NCBI GenBank assembly: GCA_030686995.1
Contig: CM060691.1
Span: 65,953,031-66,017,030, forward strand
Length of the DNA stretch: 64,000 nucleotides
Direction: 5' to 3'
Source: Artemisia argyi
Taxonomy: Eukaryota; Streptophyta; Magnoliopsida; Asterales; Asteraceae
Part shown: positions 1 through 12,712 of the stretch, in pieces
Numbering within the stretch: the first letter of the stretch is position 1
How the letters are laid out: each line of letters opens with the position of its first letter
Program-made: the position numbers and the translations under genes
Notes under the pieces: generated by a model
Seen by the model: the letters and a program-made list of their open reading frames with translations, nothing else
Database searches by the model: none
Told to the model about the DNA's origin: nothing

Positions 1-2029
1 GAAAGCTCAGGAAGAACAGAATGTTTTGTATAATGGCAGTGTTTTTTACACCAAACATGATCCTCCCGTCGTTCAGGATTCTATGCAAACGATAGAACAT
101 GTCGAAGAGAGCATTCTTAAAATGAAACAAAAGGATTTGAAACCCATTGATTACAACAAATTGAACAAACTTTCGGGTATTACTTTTGTTCCACAAAAAG
201 AACCATCTGTGTTTTCCATAAAACGACCATTCTCGAAAATGTTTTCTAAAAAAGTAGTTGCTTCCAAATCACTTTCAAACATGGAACAGATGTCTTCAAA
301 CAACACTTTTAACACAAGTGCTGCCAGAGGATATCTTGATGATCTTAAAACAAGAGTTGGGCAACTTAAAACGACTTTAGAATCTAAAACGAGACTTAAT
401 GAGATTAACTAGAATTCCACGGTTCATTTACAGCTTAAAAAGATTCTTGAAAGTGAATTTGCTCCTCAAATTAATAACATTCATGCTCGTGTAATTCATT
501 TTGAACAAGCATTTTTGAAAGAAACAGCTGACTTCATCATGGATCACAAATCCCTGATAAAGAAGGCTAATGAATCTTTTGAGCAAATCAATGTTTTGGA
601 AAACCTAAATGATTCTCTCTTCGAAGCTGTTATGACCACTGATATTATGTCCATCATTTTACAAACATATTATGTTCAAGACGATGAAAGACTAAGAGCT
701 GAGACCTCCGCAATTGTTTCAAAATATGAAAATGCTCTTATAAAGCTTGAAAAAGAAAATGTGTCATGTTTTAAACAACTTGATCGAAAAAAAGAAGAAT
801 GCAAGTATGACAAATTGTCGTATAAGCGTGCCTTCAAGAACATGAAAGAGCAAAATGATCTTTTGAGGGCTCAGCTTGAAAGTCAAAAAGGGAAGGGTGA
901 GGAAACTAAGTTTGCAAAACCATCAACTTCGGAGAAACCAAATGTTTCAAACACGGTTCAAAAACCAAAAATGTCAATTTCACGGTTTGCTCCAAAAGTC
1001 GATGAGAAAAAGGATTTGACAAAACCAGTCACTCCAACACCCTTGCCCCAGCAATTTGAAAATGATAAGATTGTTGAAAAACAAAAATTGGTTGTTGAAA
1101 GAAACACAAATGTTCGTTCACCTGGCTCTTCTAGGAATAATACACCGAATGTGACCATAAAAATTGTTAAAGAGTCTGTCGGTTCTAATGACATGGTCCA
1201 AAATCACCATCTAGAGGAAGCTAGGAAAAAGACACAACTTCGAAAAGATGGAATTTTAGGTGTAAAACCTAGTGTGATGAATTCTACAAGATTCCAAAGC
1301 ACTGCTAGTAGTAGTAAACCATTACCTAGGAACAATCAACAAAATACTAGGGATTGGCTTGCATCTAAGAGTAGTGGCACAAAAGAGCATGATAGGAACA
1401 TAGAATGTAACACAAAGAATTCCAAGGTCTCATCGAACAACAAAAACCAATTTCCAAAAGACTGTAGTGACAAAGTTAAAATTGCTATGTTAAACAACGA
1501 TGTTGAATTTGTCTGTTCTACATGTCAAAAATGTGTTTTTTCAGCTAATCACGATGCATGTATTGCACAATTTCTCAAGAAAGGAAAATCAAGTGTCAAG
1601 ACACAATCCACTAAGACACCAAATAGAAACAAACCCGTTGATATGAAACAAGAGGTTAAGAAACCTAATAGGTGGATACCGAAAGGATGTAGTTTTTCCA
1701 AGACTGAGACTTCCGCTGCATCTGATAAGAAAACTACGTCTAGATCTTACCTTAGGTGGATTCCCACGGGAAAAGTTTTTAAAACAGTTGGTCTTAGATG
1801 GATTCCCACAGGAAAGATTTTTGATAATTGGACCAACACAAATAATAGTGATAATCATCAGGATAAGGAAGTAGAAACCATTACAACCAGTGATATTCAA
1901 CACCCGCTGAGTGATGATTCATGTACTTCTAACACTGTTGTTTGTGAAACCTCTTCGTCCTTGGTTGCAGGTGCTTCAACTATCTCTGAACCCAGGTTGC
2001 AGGTGGATTCCCATGGGAAAAGTTTTTAA
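1..2029 (+). pseudogene. Gag-like ORF (C-terminal part) of a copia-type LTR element, one internal stop
   Basis: One reading frame is open from the window edge to 2029 except for a single TAG at 410-412. The product is lysine- and asparagine-rich with coiled-coil-like stretches (about 515-900). A cysteine/histidine cluster lies near 1510-1560 (C-x2-C-x2-C-x5-H-x3-C). A twice-repeated RWIPTGK motif follows near 1755-1825. Proteins of this composition precede the protease and integrase in copia polyproteins of daisy-family genomes; this is recalled resemblance, not a search result. No protease, integrase or reverse transcriptase follows before the 3' LTR at 5716, so the element looks pol-deleted and non-autonomous. 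The 5' end lies outside the window. Confidence 0.6.
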
Positions 2030-2736
2030 AACAGTTGGTTTTAGATGGATTCCCACAGGAAAGATTTTTGATAATTGCACCAACACAAATAATAGTGATA
2101 ATCATCAGGATAAGGAAGTAGAAACCATTACAACCAGTGATATTCAACACCCGCTGAGTGATGATTCGTGTACTTCTAACACTGTTGTTTGTGAAACCTC
2201 TTCGTCCTTGGTTGCAGGTGCTTCAACTATCTCTGAACCCAGGTTGCAGGTGGATTCCCACGGGAAAAGTTTTTAAAACAGTTGGTCTTAGATGGATTCC
2301 CACAGGAAAGATTTTTGATAATTGCACCAACACAAATAATAGTGATAATCATCAGGATAAGGAAGTAGAAACCATTACAACCAGTGATATTCAACACCCG
2401 CTGAGTGATGATTCGTGTACTTCTAACACTGTTGTTTGTGAAACCTCTTCGTCCTTGGTTGCAGGTGCTTCAACTATCTCTGAACCCAGGTTGCAGGTGG
2501 ATTCCCACGGGAAAAGTTTTTAAAACAGTTGGTCTTAGATGGATTCCCACAGGAAAGATTTTTGATAATTGCACCAACACAAATAATAGTGATAATCATC
2601 AGGATAAGGAAGTAGAAACCATTATAACCAGTGATATTCAACACCCGCTGAGTGATGATTCATGTACTTCTAACACTGTTATTTGTGAAACCTCTTCGTC
2701 CTTGGTTGCAGGTGCTTCAACTATCTCTGAACCCAG
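1755..2736 (+). repeat. 247-bp tandem repeat, four copies
   Basis: Units start at 1755, 2002, 2249 and 2496 and are nearly identical. Each opens with GGTGGATTCCCACGGG and contains the RWIPTGK coding motif. Because 247 is not a multiple of three, the reading frame rotates at each copy. The Gag-like frame therefore ends in copy 2 (stop at 2027-2029), and overlapping small ORFs appear in the later copies. Confidence 0.9.
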
Positions 2737-2742
2737 TTCTTC

Positions 2743-5703
2743 AAAGGGTTCAAATTCAGTAAATTCTATAACATCATTCTTTCACTCTTCTATTTTTGAT
2801 TTTCCATTTCTTTTATAAAAACAAAAAGAAAATACAAAAATATAAAATTTCAAAAATACAAAAACAATATAAAATCAAAAAATCCAAAAATATTCTTCTC
2901 ACGACATGTCTCTCGTATAAATCAATATTCTGTACATTTCTAGAAATGTCATTCAACAATGATACGGACATGTACAGATGCTTGAACGGGAGTTCTTTTA
3001 TATGTTTTTTAAAACATGTCGTTTCTCAAAAAGTTTCTTCACTTAAATGGCTTGTAAGTACTTCAGCTTACAACCCGTGCTTCAAAGTGAAATCTTTTCA
3101 AAACTTAAGTCAGGGTATAACAACTCGAAAAGATTTCTAATAAGGACTTAATCGAATGGCTTCTGGACATATCAGTTCAGGACCCGTGCTTCAAAGAAAG
3201 GAAAGTGCTTAATCAAAACAAAGATTTCAAATATTTTTTGAGCACTTATCCTAAAACGAGAACCAAACACTTATCTGGCTTGAGTTTTGTTTAGAAAAAC
3301 TTTCAAAATCTTTAAGCTCAAGACCATGATTGTTGATCTAATGATAAATTAGATTTTCAAAATTCTCTTACATTTTGAGCACCGCCTTTTCAAGATTTTT
3401 CAATAAGATTTTCAAAATCTATCAAAATCGGTGCTCATCATCAAAATGACATGTGTACACCTTACAGTGCACAACTCAAGTTTTCAAAGAAAGGAAAGTG
3501 TTACGCAAAAATGATTTTCATCAACAAAGTGCACTTATCCTAAAAATGGACACGGTTGTACGCCTCAGTGCGACATTCCTATTCAAACAAAGAGAAGTCT
3601 TTGTTTTTCAAAAAACCTTGATGCAAAATTCAACAAATCTGAAACTTCTTTCTCTTTCAGAATTTTGCTTCAAGACGACTCCTTCCCTCTAAACTTTCAA
3701 AAGTTTAACATTTCTCAAAAACATATTCTAGTTTTGAGGGGGAGTATTTCAAAAACAAAATTGTTCCAAAGTCATGCAAAATAAAATCTGTCTTTCTCTC
3801 CAAAACGCTTTTTCTTAATCTGTTGATATCAAAAATATCACGACATGCTATTTTTGAGGGGGAGAAGTTATGATTAAAATGTGATCAAAGATGTTTAAAG
3901 AATGTGACTGAATCTCAAAAGAGCTAGACTCAGAATGTACCAATGAATTGACGAAGCTTAAAATGTCAGTAATCGAAAAGACTTGTCCTGGACGGGTAAT
4001 AATTTCAAGCTAGTCTAACTAGTGATGTAAGCGTGTCTCGAATAGGACTTGTCTGAGTAGAATGTACCGTATCGAGAGACTTTCTTTGGACTTGACCAGG
4101 ACGGGTAATAATTTCAAGCTAGTCTAACTAGTGATGTAAGCGTGTCTCGAATCGATCATGTTCACTGAAAGTGGATCAATTCAAAAAGTGCAAACTCCTC
4201 ACGCATGTGCAAATTTCTTAAAAATCCATGAGCACATGTGAAGGGGGAGTCCTTCAAAAGAAACAAAAACTCTCAAAGTGTCAACAAAAATGTGTTTATA
4301 TTCATAAACACTTTGAGAGATTTTCAATCAAAGGTTTCATGGCAATTATAGGATTCATGGAGTTATAAGGTGACTAAGGTTAGGGAAAATCATCCTATGA
4401 TCCGCCAGAGCCGGAGGGATCTACCCAAGGACAATTCCAATAGATTAGAATTAGAAGTCCTTAGGTATGATTGAAAAAAAGGAGAAAATGAGAAAGGAGA
4501 AAGAAGGGGTTGAAGAATTAAAAAGAAAAGTTGTGAAAAAGGGTGAAAAGAAATAGCCCTCCATATGTTCAACCTTAGGGCAGACACCGGGTTCAATTCA
4601 TATGCCACTGGTTGTTACTAAGGTGACACCGGTATTGAAGATAAAGACGTCATGGACCCAGTGACGCACTGCACTAAACCTTCTAGCCACTCAAGTTCTC
4701 TTAAAAGAGCTTGTTTCATTCTCACGGGGAACTGGTGTAATCTATCGACCTGTCTCTTAGAGATGGTTGATATTGAAGCAGGAGACATCTCCTTAATCTC
4801 CGCATAGGAAACCTAATGTGCACTTATTGAGTCTAGAGCCCCGAGATTCATCAAAAGATCTCAAAGGAACACATGATATCTCTACACTAGTTGTTCATCA
4901 ATAAGGACACCAGATGTAAACCTAAGAGTCCTTCACAGATCTTAGCAATCTGCCGAGAATGTTTATGAGAGAATTTACTTATGTAGTTTCTCAATGATTG
5001 AACAGCAATTCCTTCCAGGGTCAACATCAAGCAGCCCTGACAGCAGGTCACTTCGGTAATTCTTTATGGGTTACGCTTAGTGTTCGTGGTGGTTTCAAAT
5101 GGTCTACAGTCGTGAAGTGATCCCCAGCGACTCACCCAGTCATTGAGCTACTTGGTAGGTCTCATAAGCTCTTTCGGGAGTATCTGATATGGGAACGGCC
5201 ATGGTGAGGGTTAGAAGGAGTCTTCACACTATGCTGTTGACGATCTCTAATTCCTTATATGTAAGTACTGGTTGTTTATTGCTAATTGTTTACCTGCAGC
5301 TATACATCATCTCCATGGCGAAAGATTCCACATGCTCATACATGCATCACAAAGTCAAAGGAAAGTTCTCACAAAGATCAAAGGATAGCAACAGTCAAAG
5401 AAAATTCAACGCCAAAAAGAAGAATCTACAAAGTAACGTGACAAAGATCAAAGTGAAAGAACGGGAATAACAAATGTATGTATGACAAAGACTTAAGACG
5501 TATGAGCATGTTCGAATGGCAGACAACCACTACAAACACAGAAGTGACGAAAGGCAGATGACATCATTGGATCACTTCAACAACAATGAAGCATGATGAA
5601 CTGGAACTATGATTCATCTAGTGATTCTTAAAGACGTCAAGAGCTATGAATGATAAAGTTTAAGACAAAGATGATGACGTCGCGCAACCTCAATGACCAA
5701 CAC
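2743..5703 (+). other. Non-coding 3' region of the copia-type element with several polypurine tracts
   Basis: No convincing ORF is visible. The first part (2818-2900) is A-rich. Polypurine tracts of the form GAGGGGGAG occur near 3735 and 3856, GAAGGGGGAG near 4240, and TTAGGGGGAGA at 5705-5714 directly before the LTR. A series of PPT-like tracts upstream of the 3' LTR is known from SIRE/Maximus-lineage copia elements; membership here is inferred. Confidence 0.5.
3990..4152 (+). repeat. 54-bp direct duplication
   Basis: The stretch 3990-4043, starting GGACGGGTAATAATTTCAAG, is repeated exactly at 4099-4152, about 109 bp later. It lies in the non-coding 3' region of the element. Confidence 0.85.
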
Positions 5704-5715
5704 TTAGGGGGAGAT

Positions 5716-6049
5716 TGTTATAATCGTATTTTTATTTATAAAAAGTGTCGGTCATTAATGTGTAGTTATAGGTTGCTTTAGAATATCATTATGATGAAGT
5801 TTATGCTTAGTACTCATGTTTTGTAAAAGTCTAAGGGCCATTAATGTAATAAAGTAAAAGATTAGAGATGCCCTAGACTATTAGTATATATACTCTTGTA
5901 AACCTCATTTGAGAGGTTGGTTCTCTTAGTCTTAACAAGGTTATTATTTCACATACTAGAGTTCCCACTCACTCTCTCTCTCTACTTACTTTCTCTCTCT
6001 AGGTTTAAGCTTGATTCAATAGTGATTTAGGTTGTTCTACGATCCTACA
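5716..6049 (+). mobile_element. 3' LTR of the + strand copia-type element
   Basis: A purine tract (GGGGGAGA) immediately precedes TGTTATAATCGTA. The segment ends TACGATCCTACA, giving TG...CA ends within a short inverted repeat. It contains a CTCTC-rich stretch near 5975. The length is about 334 bp. The matching 5' LTR would lie left of the window, so the boundary is inferred from the PPT and the terminal motif only. Confidence 0.6.
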
Positions 6050-6218
6050 ATATATTAATGCCATCCAATGGAATGAAGAGATCATCAACTAAACGTCCCT
6101 CGTGTATATATCGATGTTGAACCTTACGAAGATGAGCTTTTTGCTCATCGGGAATAGTGGGATCTTGGAGTAAAGGAGGAATGTAATGTTTGGTATCTTG
6201 ATAATTGTTACGAGGCAT
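6050..6218 (-). pseudogene. Short ORF running into the LTR (disrupted exon or gag fragment)
   Basis: On the minus strand an ATG at 6218 opens a frame of about 57 codons. It begins MPRNNYQDTK and ends at a TAG formed by the LTR terminus (6049). An AG acceptor-like TTCTTAATAG lies just upstream of the ATG. The stop falling at the LTR boundary suggests that the LTR element landed inside a pre-existing ORF. I do not recognise the protein. Confidence 0.3.
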
Positions 6219-7650
6219 TGTTACCTATTAAGAAAATAATACAAATGCATAAGTTTATATGTTCAATTGGTGTGTCATTGATACTGATCACTTCTCTAGT
6301 GAGTGCCTATATACAAACAATGTGGAGTTGTGGTAATCTCGACTCTTAAAGTGAAATTAATAAGATTAGTTATGTAACAAATGAAGATCATGTATGCATG
6401 CGAAAACGTGTAATCTCACTTTTGCTCAAGCAAATATGTATAAGTTAACATATTAGTTATGTAACTTGACTAACATTTGTGATCTCATGTATGCATGCGA
6501 AAACGTTTTTAGTTTATATCAACGATGCATTAAAAATCTTTTATGATCCTAGTTATGTGAAATTTTTCGAAAAAGCAATGGAATTGGGGTGTTTGGCAAA
6601 TGCGTTAACTTGGCGCTAAGAATTTTTCAAGTTGAAAAGCTTGATTTTTAGTGAAGTCTAGTCAAAGTTTATGTATCCTAAACATGATTCCACTAAAATT
6701 TCCTAATACAATCTCAATTTTAATGGCAAAATTCGGACTATAATGTCCAATCAAATTGGGTTTCTACTAATCTTATGTCTAATCCTAGTCTTAATTTCAC
6801 AACAAATTTTGAAAAACCCCAATTTGATTTGATGCATATGAACAAAACCCTAGGCTTAAAATAAAATTGAAATTTAGATTAATTAACTTACAATTGATGT
6901 TAAGTATGATGTAGTGGTTGATAATCTTTAATTTCAATGCCTCGATCTTGATTAACAAGGATGTGATTGAGTTTTGGGTTGAGTATTTGGTTATGGCAGC
7001 ATTTTGGAGAGGAGAGGTTTGTTTGAATGTGAATAGTGAGGGAAGGGAAAAAAGAAAACGGGCTTAAGAAGATGTACGGTACCACGGTACCACTAAATTT
7101 AGTGGTGTCGTGCACTGCTGAGACATCTTTTTGTCTCATTTTGATTTTTGACGAATGTATCTTACTTATTTAGTAAGACCTTTTGAGACGAGGAAATAAT
7201 TTATACCTAATAAACTCTTTTGACGAGGGAAAACGAATTGGATGATAAGAGATGGCCTTAATATTTTCTGAGAAAATATATAAATAGTCATTAGGGGAGT
7301 ACGAGAAGTGACTTCAATATTTTCAGTGAAATAGTTGAGTAGTCGTGAGCACTTAAGAGGAATAAATCTATTTGGATTTGAGTGACGAATATAGACGTGA
7401 GAGGGTGACCCTTGCATTTCCAGTGAAATACGTAAGTAGTCATTTGGGGGATAGACTTGATGACTTAATATTTTTGGAGAAATATTTGAATTGTCATGGG
7501 ATAAGACTTAGAAGATGTTATTTGAACACTTGTAAAGTATGAAATTTGCTAAATATGTTCCATAATTCCTAGACTTTGGAAGTGGAAGAAAGAAGCGTTG
7601 TCGTTAGAGTGACTAGATCAGAGTGTTAGCAACGTTGTCTAATGATTAAT
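6219..7650. other. Intergenic, no gene seen; degenerate short repeats
   Basis: No supportable coding region. A 21-bp sequence starting CATGTATGCATGCGAAAACG occurs at about 6389 and again at about 6485. Between 7250 and 7500 a degenerate unit (an AATATTTTC-like core, then GTGAAATA and TAGTCATT) recurs about four times at irregular spacing. Confidence 0.5.
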
Positions 7651-8240
7651 CCTATTTCAAAGAAATGTTTCCTCATTGGACATTATTGTGATAGAGACGA
7701 TGATGTACCATGACATGTTTCGTACAAGAGCAAAGTGTGCGGTTCTTGGTCAAGTCAATCACTTCTTTGTAGGTGTGCGTCATGGACTTATCGTCGGGAT
7801 GCATGTCGTAGTTGATTAGAGCTTGCATCATTCATAGTGTTTATTGTCATGCCTTTCCGGCGCTTACGTATTCGGCTTTGGTCGTGGAAGTAGCATGAGT
7901 CGTTTATTTCAAGGTAACCCAAGAAGTTTTAATAACAACCTATGACGGTACAAGCGCTACTCACGCCTTTTCAATCCACTATCTCTCCCGCATTGTCAGG
8001 GTTGAAATAGATATAGATTTCTATATCAATTCCCTTTGGAAAATATAATTCCAAATGTACAGTGCCTATAATGTATCGGATGATACACTTAACCGCTTTA
8101 GAGTAAGAGATTTTGGTATCTTCTTACACACGAGCTCAAGAGCAAGCACTAAACACGACATCGGGCCTACTTGCCGTTATGTAGAGCAAACGGTCCATCG
8201 TGCTTCAATACCTAGTATGACTTGCGCACTCACCTTCATT
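7650..8240 (-). pseudogene. Decayed copia RT/RNase H fragment
   Basis: Translating the minus strand from about 8240 downward gives, across several frames and stops, pieces matching the end of a copia pol. These are an SRPDVVFS-like stretch, then SKAVKCIIRYIIGTVHLELY, YFNPDNAGEIVD and a TSTTKAEYVS-like segment. These correspond to the RT-connection and RNase H region. Many stops and frame changes make it a relic. A large GT microsatellite adjoins it upstream. Confidence 0.6.
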
Positions 8241-8305
8241 TTCACTTGTGAGTTTCATTGTTGCGCAATTGAATATTTTTAGTAACTTATATTATGCATA
8301 TTATG

Positions 8306-8431
<126 letters not shown>

Positions 8432-8712
8432 TTTTGAAATACTTAGACTACTATAGGAGTAGACTATTTATTGTTAGTAATGTCTAAGATTTAGGGAAAA
8501 GACTTTAATTCGCCTATCAATCTCATCTCAAACTTGTCACGCATGATCTTTGAGTGACCATTGTACATTTCAGGACAAGTTGAGTTTGAAATAGTTGTCA
8601 TTGTCATAAGTTCGAGCAATGATAAATTGCGAATTTAGTTACTTTATTAAAAGAGTGTTATCAAGCGCTCACATGATGTAATCATGTTTACGTAGAAGGT
8701 CCTTTTGATCTG

Positions 8713-11700
8713 TGATGAGTGTGTAAATACTCATCATTTTTTACCCATTTAGACTATAAAAACAGCTAAAAACAATAAAAAAAAATGCTTTAAAATATTG
8801 GAAATATTCCTGGATTGTGTTTTTATATGTTTCAGGTACAAAACGATTGAAAACAGGAAAAAATGGAGCAAAGTTTACACAATTGGCAGAATCAGTCCCT
8901 GGACTTTTTGAAATTGTCAAAAATGGTCCCTGGAAGATATATTTTGAAGAAAAGTCAACATCAGTCCTTCAGGAATCATAAAATGATACTTCTAGCCCTT
9001 GGATGAAAAAGTTTGAGGAATTTACATGTTTAGTCCCTCAAGTTTGAATAATTGGCAGAAATAGCCCCTGGGGGTTTAAAATGGGAAATTTATAAATCAT
9101 GGTCCTTGGGATATTCAAGTTTGGCAAGATTGGCCCTTGTGAAGACTTTGGGAAAATTGCAAATCTGGTCCCTTAGATTGCAGAAATTACATCTTTGGTC
9201 CTTGTGATTTGTAAATAGTAAACCAATTGGACCCTTGTATTATTTCTAATCCAAAAACAATCCAAAACCAAAACACAAACCCACCCTTATAACCCCTGAT
9301 CCACTCCCACCTTGGCCCAACTCCAATCCACCAACAGCCCATCCAACACCCTGTTAATAATACCAGGGTCAAATGTTTGACCTTCTTCCACATCACCCCC
9401 CTTCACATGCCCTGCAAAAATCCTGCAACACCAAACACCATCATCACTCCTTACACCACTAATCCCACACTCAACCCCTAACTCACCTTTCCCCCACTAC
9501 CTTCCAAACCCACCCCCTGCCAAGTTAAAAAGGCCAAATAGCTACAAACAAGTTTTACTGCCAAAAAGTGTTAAACGGCCAAGATCATATTTAGCTCATC
9601 CAAAGGTCACAAACAGAAGTGGGAAATGCTCAATGGGGCTCAGAAACCCTAAAGGGTCAATATAAAAGAAAAAGAAAGAAGCAGAGATGGAGTTAGCTAG
9701 TTAGTTAATTTTAGTAGTTAGTAGTTTAAAATTCGTTTTTCTTAGAATAAGCAAAAAGTAGTATTTTGTTTCCTGATTTCAAATGTAATATCAGTTTCAA
9801 GTTCCTTTTCTTATGTAACCCTTTTATTCAAGTTAATGCAAATTACAATTTCAAGTTTCAAAAGCTATCTTCACTGTGAGAATTTCAAATAAGCTCCACT
9901 GAGCATCATTTTCATACTTAAGCTCAATAAGCTCCTTAATAGCTTCCTGTGAGTTTAATGTTACTTTTCTATTTCATTCCCAAAAACTCAACAGAAAATC
10001 AAAGGAGCACTTCCAATAAGCAGTTTATGCTTATTTGATGATTTGAAGATCCCTAGGCTTGGTAGAATATCTTTCTGAGCTTTTCAGGGTGGGGATTTAA
10101 GTCTTGTTTAGCTAGGGCCTAAGGTGAATCCATTTTATTTCTTTTAGCTTAATTTCTTTAGTGTACTGGAGCATAGCTTATATTAGTGCTTATTACTACT
10201 TGTTTATGCTTATTAGTCTTTTATTGATCCATTATTGCTAATTTGGTAGTTTATGTAGTTATAATTTAGTTTGAAGCAAATTAATTGTTCACATTAGCTT
10301 GTAACTGCTTATTGGGATTGGATCATTGAAACTGCTTATCTTGCTTTCTTTTTACTTGAACTACCATAGTAAAGCTTATTAAACAGTTATTCATCATAAT
10401 CCTTGCTCAAATCCATAATTTCTTTTGAAAAGTTGCAACCAGTCACCACTAAAAGGGTGTTTGGCTTAACTAATTTTTCTGCATAAAACCATTCTTTTTA
10501 CCCAAAATCCAAATTTAGATCAGCTTTAATATATTACTCTTAGTAGTTTAGAAGTGGTTTTAGTCTATTTCATGTAGGTTTAATGCTTTTAGATTAGTAT
10601 CTTAAGAATCTTAGGTTTAAACTGAGTTGATAATTAGTACAGGTGAATTCTAGTTTAGGACTTATTTAGGTGTTATTATTGCTTTCAATCAGTTCAATAT
10701 AGGCAATAATACTTGCTCAATACTTGGTATTAGGACTGCAATAGTCAAAGCTTTCAATTCTTACCCATTCTGGCCCATGTGCAGCCCTGCACATCAGTCC
10801 CAAACCCCCTCAAAGTTGCATTTTTCATTTGTTCATTAGTTGATGCTAGGACCTCAAAATTGATTCATAGCTTGTCTACCAGCTTGTGAACAGATGTATA
10901 ATTTTAGGTTAATTTTTTGATTTTTTTTTAAGCTTGTGCAAGCCCTTGAATATACCCCCACCAGGACTATAGTGCCCTGCACCATGATTAGTAGTCCAAC
11001 AGACCAAACTTCACAAGACCTTCAGTTGTTCATCACTTAAGCTTATCCTAAGCTTGTGGGCTTTTTAGAAAGCCCCTCAGGCTATCTTATCAGATCACCA
11101 TTGTATTTGGACCCTTGGTCACCCCTGTGGGCCCCACCAAGGGCTGCAAATTTGCCAATTTAGCCTATGTTGGTCTGTGTGGTTTGTGGATTTGCTTATT
11201 TGAACTGCGTGGCTTATTCAGTGCATTATTCTTGTTGTTGTAGCTTATTCTAAGTTCACTCAACTTGTCTCTAGCTTATTTTAACCCTGGATCAGCTGGT
11301 AGCTATTTCTAGTAGCTTTGCATAGTTCAAAAATCTCATTTTAGTTTATTTTGTTAAACTGTGGAGCTAATAAGCTCCCAAACTGCTTATTTTTAAGTTC
11401 CATAGAGTTTGTCTTCACAAAAGTTCAATATTTATAGTTATTTAGTAGGTTTGTAAACAGAAAATCAAGAAAAAGCAATTTTCAAAAAGTGATAACTTCT
11501 ATTTAAGCCATTTGGCTTATTTTCCAGCTTTTTCAAAAAGCACTTTTCATTTTTATAATTTTCCTAGGTTCCTGTCATCACATAGTATTTTTAGAAAAAG
11601 TATTAGATTTTCACTGTTCATTTGCTATTTTTCTTAATTTAATTTAGTTCAAATTAATTAATAATTAGTTTTAATTAATAATAATTATTTAAAAAGTAGG

Positions 11701-12190
11701 AAAAATACATTTTCTGTTTTAAAATTAGTTTTAGATTATTATAGAATTTTCAAAATTTAATTTTCATTTTTCTAGCTTAAAATCATAATTAGTTGAATTT
11801 TAGTTTAATTTAAATAATTAAAAGTTATTAATAATTAGTGATTAATTTATAATAATTAATTAAATAGTCATAAAAAAAATTTCTTTTTCCAAAAATTTTC
11901 GTTTATCATTTGGATTCCAAAAATATAATTTTCACATCCGTGGAATTTATTTTAGAAAGAATTCACGTTTTATTTTGTACGTTCGCGTAGTTTTTAATTT
12001 AAACGTACGCGTTTTAGGTTTTTAAGCGTTTTTAAATAATTTGGCTTTACGTTTTTCATTAATATAGTTTATTTAAGTTATTTTCATTTATCTTTCCTTA
12101 GTTTAATCACTATTACCCTTTTCCTGTTCAGAATCACCCGATCACAAATCCGTTTTAAATACCTTTGCACGCCTCGCTAGGACATAACGA
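8713..12190. other. 3.5-kb AT-rich non-coding block, possible long LTR or LTR relic
   Basis: No ORF is supportable. It opens with a perfect 8-bp inverted repeat (TGATGAGT at 8713, ACTCATCA at 8729). A series of loosely repeated TGGTCCCTGG/TTGGCAGAA phrases follows at 8880-9200. A TATA-like TATAAAAG at 9661 is followed by a purine-rich leader. The rest is AT-rich with many AGCTTATT words. A long gypsy (Tat/Ogre-type) LTR is a possible reading, but I see no paired LTR, PBS or PPT. Confidence 0.3.
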
Positions 12191-12229
12191 CCCGGGGAAA
12201 CACTGTACTCCTTGGTTAGTTGGCCTGAG

Positions 12230-12430
12230 CCGTTTGACCATATTGACCATTCACATTGGTTGATTTAGGACTGACCATTTGTGGCCAATCAATCTGTCAT
12301 GCCAAGTTTTGAAAGCTTGTTCAAGATCAAGAAGGCTTTCTTAGGTTGATAGACATGATATGGTCTTTAGAGATCAATAAATCCTAGAGGTTGTACTACA
12401 TATTCCTCCTTGTTGATAAGACCATTTGGG
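12230..12430 (-). pseudogene. Copia reverse transcriptase fragment
   Basis: Minus-strand translation gives EYVVQPLGFIDL followed by RPYHVYQPKKAF. This matches the conserved copia RT stretch that normally reads (E)VYV.QP.GF.DP...P..VY.LKKALYGLKQAP. It contains stops. With the gag relic at 12713-14799 it forms one internally deleted minus-strand element. Confidence 0.6.
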
Positions 12431-12712
12431 GATGCACTTTTCATAGTAATTTTTTTAGAGCCTGCTAACCTATATTCTAAGTGTACTATTTACTTAATCT
12501 ACCACATAACAAGGAAGTTTTGAGAAAGCGTACCTTGGCCTATGATGTATCACTAATGACATTCAATCGTGAGATTTTTATCTTTTTGTGCTAGGTAATA
12601 TGAATTATAATCTTGAGTAATAGCCATTAGATAGGTGCTTCCAGTACCACGGCTTATTCATCAGACTTCAAGTTGAATTCCAAGCATATCTTATTCTAAT
12701 AACATGAAAAAC

